From the NCBI GenBank assembly GCA_009910795.1, contig VMEE01000052.1, positions 331,156 through 395,155 of the forward strand: a stretch of 64,000 nucleotides of DNA, in the 5' to 3' direction. The notes under the pieces were generated by a model that worked only from the letters and a program-made list of their open reading frames with translations, did no database searches and was not told where the DNA came from. The translations under genes were made by a program, and so were the position numbers. This DNA comes from Dehalobacter sp. CP (lineage in GTDB: Bacteria > Bacillota_B > Desulfitobacteriia > Desulfitobacteriales > Syntrophobotulaceae). Each line of letters opens with the position of its first letter. Positions within the stretch are counted from its first letter, which is position 1. Of this stretch, positions 9,888 to 18,916 are shown in pieces.

Positions 9888-11042
9888 ATGAGGTTTGAGC
9901 GTTTACGTAAATACTTTACGGTTCTTCCAAAAGAAAACAAGGATGAATTTTCGCGTCAGCTTTGGAAAGACAATTTTTTAAAGCTAATTGTTGTCGCGGG
10001 ATTTTTTAGCATTTGTGAGAGTTTGCTTCTGATCTTTTTTCCGCATGCGGTCGTAGACGTTGAAATCAGCATATTGATTTTTGTTCCGGTCAGTTTGCTG
10101 ATGCTTCCGCTTCTTATTCAAGTATACCGGAAATGCAACGTTTACAGAAAGGAAATCATCTATTGTACAGAAGTTGGATATTTAATCATTTTACTGGTTT
10201 TTGGCTGCGCGCTTAGTGTTCTGCCGCAAAATGAACTTGTTTCTATTAATCCCTATATTATTGCGGTATTCGGCATAGCAGCTTTTATCTATTTAACCCC
10301 TTTGACAAGTTTTATTTTGTATTTTACCATTTACCTTTTCTTTTTCGGGGTTATTCCATACTATCAGCCAGATCCATATACGGTAGAGATTCTGCGTATC
10401 AATGCCTTTATAATGAACTTGTGCGCCTGGATTTTTTCCAGGATGGTGTTCAGAATCAGATTATTGTCCTTGATTTATAAGAAAGAAATTGAAACTAAAA
10501 ATACAATATTGGCCGACCTATCCGTCCGCGATTCGATGACATCCCTATATAACCATGAAAATCTCTTTCTGAAACTCAAGGAAGAGATTGAACGTGCCAA
10601 ACGGATTGATTATCCACTGTCTATCATTATGATGGATATCGATGATTTTAAAGACATCAACGACCGGTTCGGTCATCAATGTGGAGACGATGTCATCATC
10701 CGTGTTGCCGGAATATTGAGCCAGGCATGCCGGGGCACCGATATTATCGGCAGATATGGCGGGGACGAATTCGTCATTATCCTGCCCGATACTGCCTCGG
10801 ATGAGGTTTTATTCCTGGCGGAACGGCTAAGATATAAGATAGCGCTAACTGATTTTCGGGAAGGCATACATATAACCGTAAGCGGAGGAATCAGTGAGCT
10901 TAAAGAAGAATCGGCCGAGGAACTGATCAAAAAAGCTGACCTCCAGCTGTATAAAGCGAAAGCCAACGGCAGGAACCAGTTTGAAGCAGGATCTCTGGTA
11001 GACGATGTCCAGGGAAGCTTGTGGGCTAATTTCAGAGGATGA
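9888..11042 (+). CDS. Membrane diguanylate cyclase (GGDEF domain)
   Basis: A likely cyclic-di-GMP synthase at the cytoplasmic membrane. About six hydrophobic segments occupy residues 31-190 of 384, with no recognised sensor domain. They are followed by a short linker and a GGDEF domain from about residue 207. The active site is an intact GGDEF at 291-295, and an inhibitory-site RxxD (R282-D285) lies five residues before it, as in product-inhibited enzymes. The gene has its own promoter. Its last 11 bases overlap the end of the opposite-strand cyclase gene. Its membrane half does not match a named sensor family that I can recognise. Confidence 0.88.
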   Translation: MRFERLRKYFTVLPKENKDEFSRQLWKDNFLKLIVVAGFFSICESLLLIFFPHAVVDVEISILIFVPVSLLMLPLLIQVYRKCNVYRKEIIYCTEVGYLIILLVFGCALSVLPQNELVSINPYIIAVFGIAAFIYLTPLTSFILYFTIYLFFFGVIPYYQPDPYTVEILRINAFIMNLCAWIFSRMVFRIRLLSLIYKKEIETKNTILADLSVRDSMTSLYNHENLFLKLKEEIERAKRIDYPLSIIMMDIDDFKDINDRFGHQCGDDVIIRVAGILSQACRGTDIIGRYGGDEFVIILPDTASDEVLFLAERLRYKIALTDFREGIHITVSGGISELKEESAEELIKKADLQLYKAKANGRNQFEAGSLVDDVQGSLWANFRG

Positions 11043-12531
11043 CAACGCCATTGAACTCTACTCTGTTGCGGCCTTGTTCCTTGGCCCGGTAGAGAGCGTT
11101 ATCCACTTTCTTGATCCAGGAATCTATGTTATCGGTATTGGCCAGTTCGGCGACCCCGATGCTTGCTGTGATTTTTCCGACTTCCTGGAACGGGTGTTCC
11201 GCGATCAGCTCCCTGAGCCTGTCGGCGTACTGCACGGCATTTCCGGCCCGAAGGTGAGGCGCCAGGATCAGGAATTCCTCCCCTCCCCAACGTGCTAAAG
11301 AGTCAAAGCTCCGGATATTGTCCCGCAGAAGATTTGCAAACTCAATCAAAGCCTGATCCCCGGCCTGATGTCCGTAGTTGTCGTTGATCAATTTGAAGTG
11401 GTCAATATCCAGAAGCAGCAGGGAAAGCGGATACTTGTTACGTCTGGAACGTTCAATTTCAATTGCCGAATTCTTCAGAAAGCATCTTCGGTTCCAAATA
11501 TTTGTGAGCTGGTCGGTGAATGCTGATTTTTCCAATTCAGCATTCACTTTTTTTAAAGCTTCAGCCGTGCGTTTGTGCTCTTTCAGTTCTTTGCTCAGAG
11601 AGTGGATCAGCTTGAGATTTTGGATAACCGTGCTGAGCTGCCCGCAAACAGCCTGCAGCAATTCCTTATCTTTGGCTTTGAAAGGCTTATTATGCTTATT
11701 AATCAATCCAATACCGCCGATCGTTTTTTGTTCAAACATGATCGGAAAAGCCATTTCATCAGTAAAGCCGTAATCAAGAAATAACTGTTTAATGTTTTCA
11801 TCAATTTCAGTTTTTTCCGTATAATTGGAGTATGCCACAAAGCCTGATGTAAGACTTTGGCCGATAAAACCGACATACTGCGGCAGAATTTCTATTTTGC
11901 GGATGATCTCCTTGGGCAGTCCAAGCGTATAATATAACGCCGAGCTTTGCAGGTAGTCATCATAAAAGTAAAACACAAAAGCATCAAATTCAAACGTTCT
12001 TTTCATGATATCGGCAGCTTGTCGGATGAGTCTGTTAATGTTCTTTTCACTTGTCGTCGCCTGATAAATATTATATAAAACCTCAAGACGGTTGTACGTC
12101 TCTTTTAATTCTTCCTCTACCTGAATCCGGTCCGTGATGTCGCGGACAATGGATGTAGCGAGATATTTATTACCGACCAATTGTCTGACTGTGCTTAATA
12201 CTTCGACCGGGATTAGATGACCGTCCTTATGTTTGTGAAATGTCCGGAAAAGAGAAAGTCCCCCGTAATCAACATCAACACATTCAATAATGTTTTGATT
12301 AATTCCGCCTGCAACAATAGGATCAAAGTCCCTAATATTAAAAGTAAGCAGCTCTTCTCTGGTGTAGCCTAATGTCCGGCAGGCGGCTTCATTGACGAAA
12401 GAGAGGTTTCCTTCGTCATCGACCCAGAACACACTATCGGGTATTTTTTCAAGGCTCATGAAGGCATATAGAAGTTTTTCTTCTTTATCCTGCTCACTTT
12501 TGAAATAGACATCAAAATCCTGATATATCAT
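11032..12531 (-). CDS. PAS-GAF-GGDEF diguanylate cyclase
   Basis: A soluble 499-residue signalling protein with a PAS domain (about residues 20-135, ending in the ATSIVRDITDR PAC-like segment), a short coiled linker, a GAF domain (about 150-308) and a C-terminal GGDEF domain (about 335-495). The active-site motif is GGEEF at 416-420, an allowed variant, with an I-site RSFD at 407-410, so catalytic activity is plausible. No transmembrane segment is seen. It converges on the membrane cyclase with an 11-base tail overlap. The ATG at 12531 lies next to a long AT-rich region. Confidence 0.88.
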   Translation of the reverse strand: MIYQDFDVYFKSEQDKEEKLLYAFMSLEKIPDSVFWVDDEGNLSFVNEAACRTLGYTREELLTFNIRDFDPIVAGGINQNIIECVDVDYGGLSLFRTFHKHKDGHLIPVEVLSTVRQLVGNKYLATSIVRDITDRIQVEEELKETYNRLEVLYNIYQATTSEKNINRLIRQAADIMKRTFEFDAFVFYFYDDYLQSSALYYTLGLPKEIIRKIEILPQYVGFIGQSLTSGFVAYSNYTEKTEIDENIKQLFLDYGFTDEMAFPIMFEQKTIGGIGLINKHNKPFKAKDKELLQAVCGQLSTVIQNLKLIHSLSKELKEHKRTAEALKKVNAELEKSAFTDQLTNIWNRRCFLKNSAIEIERSRRNKYPLSLLLLDIDHFKLINDNYGHQAGDQALIEFANLLRDNIRSFDSLARWGGEEFLILAPHLRAGNAVQYADRLRELIAEHPFQEVGKITASIGVAELANTDNIDSWIKKVDNALYRAKEQGRNRVEFNGVVIL

Positions 12532-13073
12532 TTAAACCACCTTGGTAAATAATCTATTATTTTCTAATCATAAATAATAGATTGTTTTAGTTTTTAGATA
12601 TTATAAAATAGTGATTACTAGTAAATAAAAGAAATGTAAAATAAAGTAAGGAATATTTCTGTAATCTATTATATAACAAAAAATAATAAATATAATAACT
12701 ATTTTTGTAAATAATACTTAGTATATTTTGTGTATAACAATGTATTTTTCTACAAATTTCAACAAAATTAACTTCGTACGGAATTGATGATGTAAATTAA
12801 CAACTCGCATAAAAAATTTGGCAAACTCCACGTCTTAAACGGAGGCGTATGTTCGGTAAGTGTAGCCTATGCTGAATGGGTACTCATATTCACGGGAATG
12901 CTCCTTTCGCAAATGAACAGAACAAAAGTTAAGATAGATTCCACACCAAAATAGTTCCTTTTTTCTGAATCAATGTGGTAGAATATTTTAAGTGCCATAA
13001 TACATGTAAAATGTTATTTTACTGGTATTCTCTGGATAAATTCAGAAATCACATTTTGGAAGGTGGAATAAAC
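12532..13073. other. AT-rich gap between cyclase gene and pyrE
   Basis: Bases 12541-12790 are strongly AT-rich, with no open frame. A less AT-rich island at about 12810-12935 has an open frame without a start that reads to a TAG at 12953 and resembles no family I know. In the same island GGAG (12841) could pair with CTCC at either 12826 or 12901, and TGAAT (12873) pairs with ATTCA (12888). I could not match it to a known riboswitch class. The pyrE promoter follows. Confidence 0.4.
12976..12984 (+). promoter_or_regulatory. Extended -10 promoter for pyrE
   Basis: TGGTAGAAT fits the TGnTAnnnT extended -10 pattern; the -35 region is poor. A transcript would begin near 12991, leaving about 80 bases before the pyrE GTG. 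This also argues against the longer open frame starting at 12975. Confidence 0.45.
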
Positions 13074-13679
13074 GTGTCTGATCATTCAGCGACTGAAAGA
13101 TTAAATGAAAATGACATTCTCGATATTTTCAAGGAGACCGGAGCGCTGCTTCAAGGTCATTTTCTTCTTACTTCAGGGAAACACAGCGCGCGTTATATGC
13201 AGTGCGCCCAGGTACTTCAGTATCCGAGGAAGGCTGCGGTTCTTGGGAAGGAGCTGGCCGGAAAGTTTGAAGGAATGGAGATCGAAACCGTTATTGGTCC
13301 TGCGATGGGAGGGATTGTCGTCGCCCATGAGGTTGGCCGGAACTTAGGCGTCAAAGCAATCTTTACTGAAAGACAGAATGGGGAAATGGCGCTCAGGAGA
13401 GGATTCAAGCTTGAACCTGGCGAAAAAGTCCTCGTAGTCGAAGATGTTATCACAACCGGTGGATCGGTCAAAGAAGTCATCCATATCGTCAAGGAGGCCG
13501 GTGCAGTTGCGGTCGGTGTAGGCGTGCTTGTGGACCGCAGCGGCGGCAAAGCTGATTTTGACGGACTTTTACTGCATAGTCTGATCCAGATGAATATTGA
13601 AGCTTATGAGCCGGATGATTGCCCGCTTTGCAAGCAGGGTATCCCGTGGGAGAAACCTGGGAGCCGGGGAATAAAATAG
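13074..13679 (+). CDS. pyrE: Orotate phosphoribosyltransferase
   Basis: It joins orotate to PRPP to give OMP. The 201-residue protein carries the PRPP-binding motif VLVVEDVITTGGS near residue 122 and the flexible-loop segment ERQNGEMALRRGF near residue 100. The GTG at 13074 is chosen: GGAAGGTGG lies about 8 bases before it, and the usual family N-terminus begins near NDILDIFKETGA. The longer frame from 12975 would start inside the predicted promoter. It completes the UMP pathway but is separated from pyrF by the two cyclase genes. A C-terminal Cys-containing tail (DDCPLCKQG) is typical of many Firmicute PyrE proteins. Confidence 0.93.
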   Translation: MSDHSATERLNENDILDIFKETGALLQGHFLLTSGKHSARYMQCAQVLQYPRKAAVLGKELAGKFEGMEIETVIGPAMGGIVVAHEVGRNLGVKAIFTERQNGEMALRRGFKLEPGEKVLVVEDVITTGGSVKEVIHIVKEAGAVAVGVGVLVDRSGGKADFDGLLLHSLIQMNIEAYEPDDCPLCKQGIPWEKPGSRGIK

Positions 13680-13714
13680 ACCGAAACAAGTAAAAACTGT
13701 GAATATTTAGGTAG

Positions 13715-13816
13715 GACTCCATAATACATAGCCGCTTTCGGCTGTTGTGCTCCCTTGGCACAAAAAGCCGCGCTCCGCATCGTGCTCCGCTGACGCTGTC
13801 TACGTATTACGGAGTC
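13715..13816 (+). repeat. Intergenic palindromic element, copy C
   Basis: Arms GACTCCATAATACATAG (13715-13731) and CTACGTATTACGGAGTC (13800-13816) pair at 15 of 17 positions. The core has GCTTTCGG, a TTGTGC/GCACAA hairpin, CCGCGCTCCGCATCGTGCTC and GACGCT, nearly as in copy A. It sits between the convergent ends of pyrE and rqcH, where it could also act as a transcription barrier. Confidence 0.85.
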
Positions 13817-13873
13817 TATTTTATGGTATTTGCGAAGGTTTCTCTAGCTATTGAATGCTGATTATCGAGTTAT

Positions 13874-15682
13874 CTATTGTTCGGTAGCTAGGAGCCGCTC
13901 GATAGCATCCGGCTCCGGCGTCAGCAGGAGAGACCAGTTTTGTTCATAAACAACCATCCCGGGTTTAGCCCCCCGGGGTTTTTTAATTTGCCGCACGTGG
14001 GTATAATCGACTGGGACATGGGTTGACCCCCTGGCCTGACTGAAATAAATAGCCAGTGCCGCGGCATCGAGCAGCGTATTGTCGTCCGGAAACTCTTCAT
14101 CTTCGGTCAAAGGAACGATGACATGGGAACCCGGAATGTTTTTGACGTGAAGCCAAAGATCACTTGGTCTCGCTTCCCGCCAGGTCAACCGGTCATTTTG
14201 CTTATTGTTGCGTCCGACCAAAATGGTTTTGCCGCTTCTAGATAGATAGACATGTGGCTGAGAAAAGGAATTCTGTTCTTTTCCAGCAGACTGTTTCTTT
14301 TTCGTCACATGCTTATCCTGTTTTTTGGAGATATACCCTTGATCAATCAGCTCCTGATAGATTTCATTGAGTTCGATATCGTCTTCAGCCTGGTCAATGC
14401 TTAAAGCGAGCGTCTGAAGATAATTCATTTCTTCCTGGGCAGCTTCTTGCAATGGTTCAGTTTTTCTGATTGTTGCTTTGGCCTTATTGTAGGTCTTGTA
14501 GTAGCGCTGTGCATTATCAATGCCGGTCAGGTTTGAGTCAAGCGCAATGGTAACAGGTTTATAATCGGGATCGGTATAGTCTTCTACGGTAACTTCCTTC
14601 ATACCCGGTGAAAGCTGATAGAGATTGGCCGTCAAAAGTTCTCCGAGTTTTTGATATTCCAGCCCTTTTTGAGCCTTGGCAATTGTATCACAATAGATAA
14701 CGTCTTTCTTGCTGGTGTGGACAAAATGATCCTGGACAACCTTGCGGAGCGAGCCTTTTTTGGACTCATTCTTCCGACTGGTCATTCTTTGGGTGTAATA
14801 CAAATCTACCGCGTCATTTAGGAACGGTGTTTTCTGAAGTTTGAGACCTTCGTACTGCACATACGGAATAAAGGTAAAAGCAGCCGGCATGTTCTTGTCC
14901 CGTCCGGACTGATAATATACGCACGGATCAGCGGCTGTATCCTGTTTGGCCAGCAGGAAAAAGGAATAAGCCTGGAAAAGACGGCTCAGGTCAATTTGCC
15001 CGCAGTTGTCAAGAAGCACATCTAGCTCAAGACAAGCCCTCAGAACAAGCTCTTTGGCCAGTTCAGGGCTGATACCGTCAAACAGATTCACCAGGACATC
15101 ACAGACTTTTCGGTCAAGCGGGTACCCGAGGATGACTGACATCCATTTTTGTTCATCGCTGACAGCTTCGGCTTTATGCTGGGAAGGCGGTGAGATATAC
15201 AATCTTCCGGGAAGCACTTCCCGGTGCCTGCTCAGGAGATGGGAATACCGTCTGATTCCGTCCAGAATAATATTGGTCTGAGGATCGACTAAAATCAAAT
15301 TGCTGTGCTTGCCCATGATTTCCAGGATAAGCTGATAATCTTGAAGATCGCCTCTTTCATTGTAATTCTGTACGGTCAGGGTAATGATGCGTTCCAGTCC
15401 GGACTGACTGATCCCGATAATCTTGCCGCCTTCGAGATGTTTGCGTAGAATCATGCAGAACATCGGAGGTGAGACAGGATTTTTTTTATTTTGCTCAGTC
15501 AGATGCAGTCTGGCGGAAGTGCTGCCGGCATTTAACAGCAGACGCAAATTTTTTCCGGGACTCCGCAGTAGAAGATGGACCTCTTCTTTTTCAGGCTGCT
15601 GAATTTTATCAATACGCGTTCCAACCAGAACCGGCTCAAGCTCTTTCAATAGATGATAGAGTGTAATACTGTCAAGGGCCAT
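13874..15682 (-). CDS. rqcH: Ribosome-associated quality control protein RqcH (NFACT family)
   Basis: Family members bind stalled 50S subunits with peptidyl-tRNA and recruit tRNA-Ala to add alanine tails; older annotation calls them fibronectin-binding protein. The 602-residue protein has an NFACT-N domain at the start, a central helical/coiled part (about 380-460) and a C-terminal NFACT-R domain with SDLWLHVKNIPGSHVI near residue 512. At the position of the Asp-Arg pair described for the Bacillus protein this one has E97-R98, a conservative difference. The ATG at 15682 follows a GGAGTTAACGAT leader. It is monocistronic and divergent from the P-type ATPase. Confidence 0.92.
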   Translation of the reverse strand: MALDSITLYHLLKELEPVLVGTRIDKIQQPEKEEVHLLLRSPGKNLRLLLNAGSTSARLHLTEQNKKNPVSPPMFCMILRKHLEGGKIIGISQSGLERIITLTVQNYNERGDLQDYQLILEIMGKHSNLILVDPQTNIILDGIRRYSHLLSRHREVLPGRLYISPPSQHKAEAVSDEQKWMSVILGYPLDRKVCDVLVNLFDGISPELAKELVLRACLELDVLLDNCGQIDLSRLFQAYSFFLLAKQDTAADPCVYYQSGRDKNMPAAFTFIPYVQYEGLKLQKTPFLNDAVDLYYTQRMTSRKNESKKGSLRKVVQDHFVHTSKKDVIYCDTIAKAQKGLEYQKLGELLTANLYQLSPGMKEVTVEDYTDPDYKPVTIALDSNLTGIDNAQRYYKTYNKAKATIRKTEPLQEAAQEEMNYLQTLALSIDQAEDDIELNEIYQELIDQGYISKKQDKHVTKKKQSAGKEQNSFSQPHVYLSRSGKTILVGRNNKQNDRLTWREARPSDLWLHVKNIPGSHVIVPLTEDEEFPDDNTLLDAAALAIYFSQARGSTHVPVDYTHVRQIKKPRGAKPGMVVYEQNWSLLLTPEPDAIERLLATEQ

Positions 15683-15771
15683 ATCGTTAACTCCTTCAAA
15701 CTCAAATGTTTCTAGGCAGGGTTAGTCAACAAAATTCAATATCAGTATAACACAAATCCGGGAATTTTTTC

Positions 15772-15800
15772 TGGACAGGCCGAATAGCATGTACTAATGG
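15772..15800 (+). promoter_or_regulatory. Possible promoter of the P-type ATPase
   Basis: TGGACA, a 17-base spacer and TAATGG. The spacing is ideal but the -10 box is weak. Confidence 0.35.
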
Positions 15801-15822
15801 AAATGAAAAGGAGGAGCAAGAA

Positions 15823-18579
15823 ATGCAGCGGCAAGTATGGCACATATTAACCTGCGGAGAAATATGCAAAGGATTTGAAGTAGATCCTGAAAAGGGTCTT
15901 AGTGATAGGGAAGCCAGCCGGCGGCTGGCAGAATTTGGTCCGAATTCTCTGGTTGCAAAAAAAGGGGTTAACCCGGTTTTCTTATTTTTGGGTCAGTTTA
16001 AGGATTTCATGGTTCTGGTGCTGATGGTTGCTACGCTTATTTCAGGTCTGCTGGGGGAAATTGCGGACGCAGTAACCATTCTGGCTATTGTTTTTCTAAA
16101 TGCAGTGCTCGGCTTTATTCAGGAATACAAGGCTGAAAGGTCCATGGAATCGCTGCGTTCCCTGACGGCACCGGAGGCGATGGTTCTGCGTAATAGCAGG
16201 ACGGAAAAGGTACCTGCTTCCGGCTTGGTTCCGGGGGACATCCTTATGCTGGAAGCAGGTGACCGGATACCTGCCGATATCCGATGGCTGAAGACCTCGA
16301 ACATCCGTGTGGAAGAATCAGCGCTGACCGGAGAATCCCAACCGGTCGCTAAAATGAACCAGCCTTTGATTGACGAATACAGTCCGGTTGCCGACCGAAA
16401 AAACATGGGCTATATGGGAACCGTGGTTGTGAACGGAAGAGGACTTGGGATCGTTATAGCCACAGGCATGAATACCGAGATGGGGATGATTGCCGGAATG
16501 ATTCAGGAGGTGAACGAGGAAGAGACGCCTCTGCAAAAAAGGCTGGCCCAGCTTGGGAAATGGTTGGTCACGATCAGTCTTGCCGTCTGTGTTGTTGTCG
16601 TGGTGACAGGAATTTTACAAGGGGAAAGCTTCGAAAAGATGTTTTTTGCCGGAGTATCTCTGGCAGTCGCTGCGATCCCTGAAGGTCTTCCGGCAATTGT
16701 TACGGTTGCACTGGCAATCGGTGTACAGCGGATGGTCAAACGCAACGCAGTGATCCGAAAGCTTCCGGCTGTGGAAACCTTGGGCTGCGCGACTGTAATC
16801 TGCTCAGATAAAACCGGAACGCTGACCCAAAATGAAATGACGGTCCGGCGGATTTTCTGCGATAACCAGGTCATTACGCTGACGGGTCAGGGCTATGACC
16901 CCAAAGGCGATTATCATGGCGCTGACCCGTATAAGGATAAAGGCCCTCTGAAAGAACTGCTCAGGTGTGCAGCCCTGTGCAATAATGCTGTATTAACTAA
17001 GAAAGGAATTCAGGTGGCAGGACTTTTCAGAGGCAAAAGTCAGGACAGCATCTGGGGAATCGAAGGTGATCCGACGGAAGGCGCCCTTCTGGTTGCTGCC
17101 GCCAAAGCGGGAGTCTGGCGGGAGGCTTTGGAACGGAAGGAACAAAGGGTTGCGGAAATCCCTTTTGAATCGGAACGGAAACGGATGACGGTTATTTATA
17201 AGAATAAAGAGGAATATAAAGCCTACGTCAAAGGAGCTCCGGATGTTGTTCTGGGACTATGCTTGCGGGAGATGACAAAGGATGGCGTGGTGGAGCTGAC
17301 CTCCGAAAGAAGAAAGCAAATTCTGTTTTACAATGACGAGATGGCATCGCATGCACTCAGGGTTCTGGCACTTGGGCTGAAAGATGTCCGGCGTGGCGAA
17401 CCAAACGGTGATGTGGAAAATGATCTAATATTCCTGGGTTTGACCGGGATGATCGATCCGCCACGTACGAGTGCGGTGAAAGCGATAAAAGTATGCCAGG
17501 CTGCCGGGATCAAGCCGGTCATGATTACCGGGGACCATAAGCTGACGGCGCAGGCTGTCGCGAAAGAACTCGGGATCATTCACGGATTTAATGAACGGGT
17601 CGTTACCGGAATAGAACTTGATCAGATGACAGATGAAGATCTAAGCAACATGGTCATGAATATTTCGGTGTTTGCCCGGGTCGCACCAAGGGATAAGCTT
17701 AGAATCGTCAGGGCTTTAAAAAAGAACGGCCAAATTGTAGCGATGACCGGAGACGGCGTCAATGATGCCCCCGCTGTGAAAGAAGCTGATATTGGGGTCG
17801 CCATGGGGCAGACCGGAACCGATGTCACCAAAGAGGCCTCGGCTATGGTAATCTCTGATGACAATTTTGCGGCGATCGTCGCAGCGGTCGAAGAAGGAAG
17901 AGGAATTTATGACAATATCCGAAAGTTTATCCGGTACCTTCTTTCCTGCAATCTCGGAGAAGTGCTGACCATGTTTCTGGGAACGCTTACAGGGCTACCG
18001 CTGCCTTTGCTGCCGATACAAATTCTCTGGGTCAATCTGGTTACGGACGGTTTGCCGGCGATGGCTTTGGGAGTGGATGGAACAGAGCCGGATATCATGA
18101 AGAGGGTTCCGCGTCAGCCGGAGGAAAGTGTGTTTGCACGGGGATTAGGACAAAAAATTCTAATCAGGGGAACGATTATTGGTTTAGCGACACTCTTTGT
18201 ATTTGTTATTGGTTTATGGTATGGCGTCGGCCTTTTAGCGGCACGGACCATGGCGTTTACCACGCTTGTTTTTTCTCAGCTTTTCCATGTCTTTGACTGC
18301 AAGTCGGAACGCCGCGGAATCTTTGAGGTTGGTATATTTTCCAATCCATTGCTGGTTGTGGCAGTAGCAATCTCTGTTATCATGCAGCTATCGGTAATCT
18401 ATCTTCCGGCTTTGCAGGCAATTTTCAAAACAACAGCGCTGGTCGGCTGGCAATGGTTTGTCATTCTGGTGGCTGCCTGCGGACCAAGCTTAATCATCGG
18501 CCTGACACGACTTATTCGGAACAGATATCAGCCAGCTAAATCCAGCCCAAATTTTAGCTTCAAGAAAAGCGTTCACTAA
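15823..18579 (+). CDS. Calcium-transporting P-type ATPase (P2A, SERCA-like)
   Basis: Likely exports Ca2+ across the cytoplasmic membrane using ATP. The 918-residue protein has an N-terminal cation-ATPase domain, the actuator motif TGES (169-172), the phosphorylation motif DKTGT with D329, and the hinge [10 protein letters not shown]. The ion-site helices match SERCA: PEGLP (286-290) in M4, SCNLGEV in M5 and [13 protein letters not shown] in M6, supplying the Glu, Asn/Glu and Asn/Asp ligands known from that pump. It starts at the ATG at 15823, after AAAGGAGGAGC. It is divergent from rqcH and monocistronic, with a palindromic repeat beyond its 3' end. Confidence 0.9.
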   Translation: MQRQVWHILTCGEICKGFEVDPEKGLSDREASRRLAEFGPNSLVAKKGVNPVFLFLGQFKDFMVLVLMVATLISGLLGEIADAVTILAIVFLNAVLGFIQEYKAERSMESLRSLTAPEAMVLRNSRTEKVPASGLVPGDILMLEAGDRIPADIRWLKTSNIRVEESALTGESQPVAKMNQPLIDEYSPVADRKNMGYMGTVVVNGRGLGIVIATGMNTEMGMIAGMIQEVNEEETPLQKRLAQLGKWLVTISLAVCVVVVVTGILQGESFEKMFFAGVSLAVAAIPEGLPAIVTVALAIGVQRMVKRNAVIRKLPAVETLGCATVICSDKTGTLTQNEMTVRRIFCDNQVITLTGQGYDPKGDYHGADPYKDKGPLKELLRCAALCNNAVLTKKGIQVAGLFRGKSQDSIWGIEGDPTEGALLVAAAKAGVWREALERKEQRVAEIPFESERKRMTVIYKNKEEYKAYVKGAPDVVLGLCLREMTKDGVVELTSERRKQILFYNDEMASHALRVLALGLKDVRRGEPNGDVENDLIFLGLTGMIDPPRTSAVKAIKVCQAAGIKPVMITGDHKLTAQAVAKELGIIHGFNERVVTGIELDQMTDEDLSNMVMNISVFARVAPRDKLRIVRALKKNGQIVAMTGDGVNDAPAVKEADIGVAMGQTGTDVTKEASAMVISDDNFAAIVAAVEEGRGIYDNIRKFIRYLLSCNLGEVLTMFLGTLTGLPLPLLPIQILWVNLVTDGLPAMALGVDGTEPDIMKRVPRQPEESVFARGLGQKILIRGTIIGLATLFVFVIGLWYGVGLLAARTMAFTTLVFSQLFHVFDCKSERRGIFEVGIFSNPLLVVAVAISVIMQLSVIYLPALQAIFKTTALVGWQWFVILVAACGPSLIIGLTRLIRNRYQPAKSSPNFSFKKSVH

Positions 18580-18794
18580 TTATAAAATATGTCTCCGTAA
18601 TGGATGGCCAGCACTAAGCGGAGCATGGATTGCGCAGCGCGGGATTTTGTGTCAAAGATGATACAATAAACAGAAAGCGGCCATCCATTATGGAGACTGA
18701 CCCAAACATAGCTACGTATTATTGCAGCTTACGGGACCTGCGAATTAATCTACGATAATGAAAACATACATTATGTATACTTCAGACAAAAATA
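18580..18794. other. Gap holding palindromic copy D
   Basis: No gene is visible between the ATPase stop and the dapF promoter. The interval is mostly taken up by the inverted copy of the palindromic element and a short AT-rich stretch. Confidence 0.6.
18591..18697 (-). repeat. Intergenic palindromic element, copy D (reversed)
   Basis: Arms GTCTCCGTAATGGATGGCC (18591-18609) and GGCCATCCATTATGGAGAC (18679-18697) pair at 18 of 19 positions. On the minus strand the core begins GCTTTC and ends CGCGCTGCGCAATCCATGCT, CCGCTTAGTGCT, a diverged form of the core in copies A to C. The inner hairpin is not clear. Confidence 0.75.
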
Positions 18795-18823
18795 TTGACC
18801 CTTTGCTGTTCTCATAGTATTCT
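18795..18823 (+). promoter_or_regulatory. Promoter of dapF
   Basis: TTGACC (18795-18800), a 17-base spacer and TATTCT (18818-18823). A perfect 14-base palindrome AGGCCCATGGGCCT (18844-18857) lies shortly after the expected start point and could be an operator or a leader hairpin. Confidence 0.6.
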
Positions 18824-18916
18824 TAAAGAAACTTGGCTGGCGCAGGCCCATGGGCCTTTGTCGATTAGGTCACTTTTGAACAGACTCTGTAAAAGGCAGC
18901 GAGAGGAGAACCCTTT

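Noticed and set aside
12810..12935. Possible cyclic-di-GMP riboswitch near the cyclase genes
   Set aside because: It has a GGCAAAC string but not the GACGCAAAGCC core of the GEMM class, and the gene downstream is pyrE.
12975..13073. N-terminal extension of pyrE
   Set aside because: The extension starts inside the extended -10 promoter and has no ribosome site, whereas GTG 13074 has a good one.
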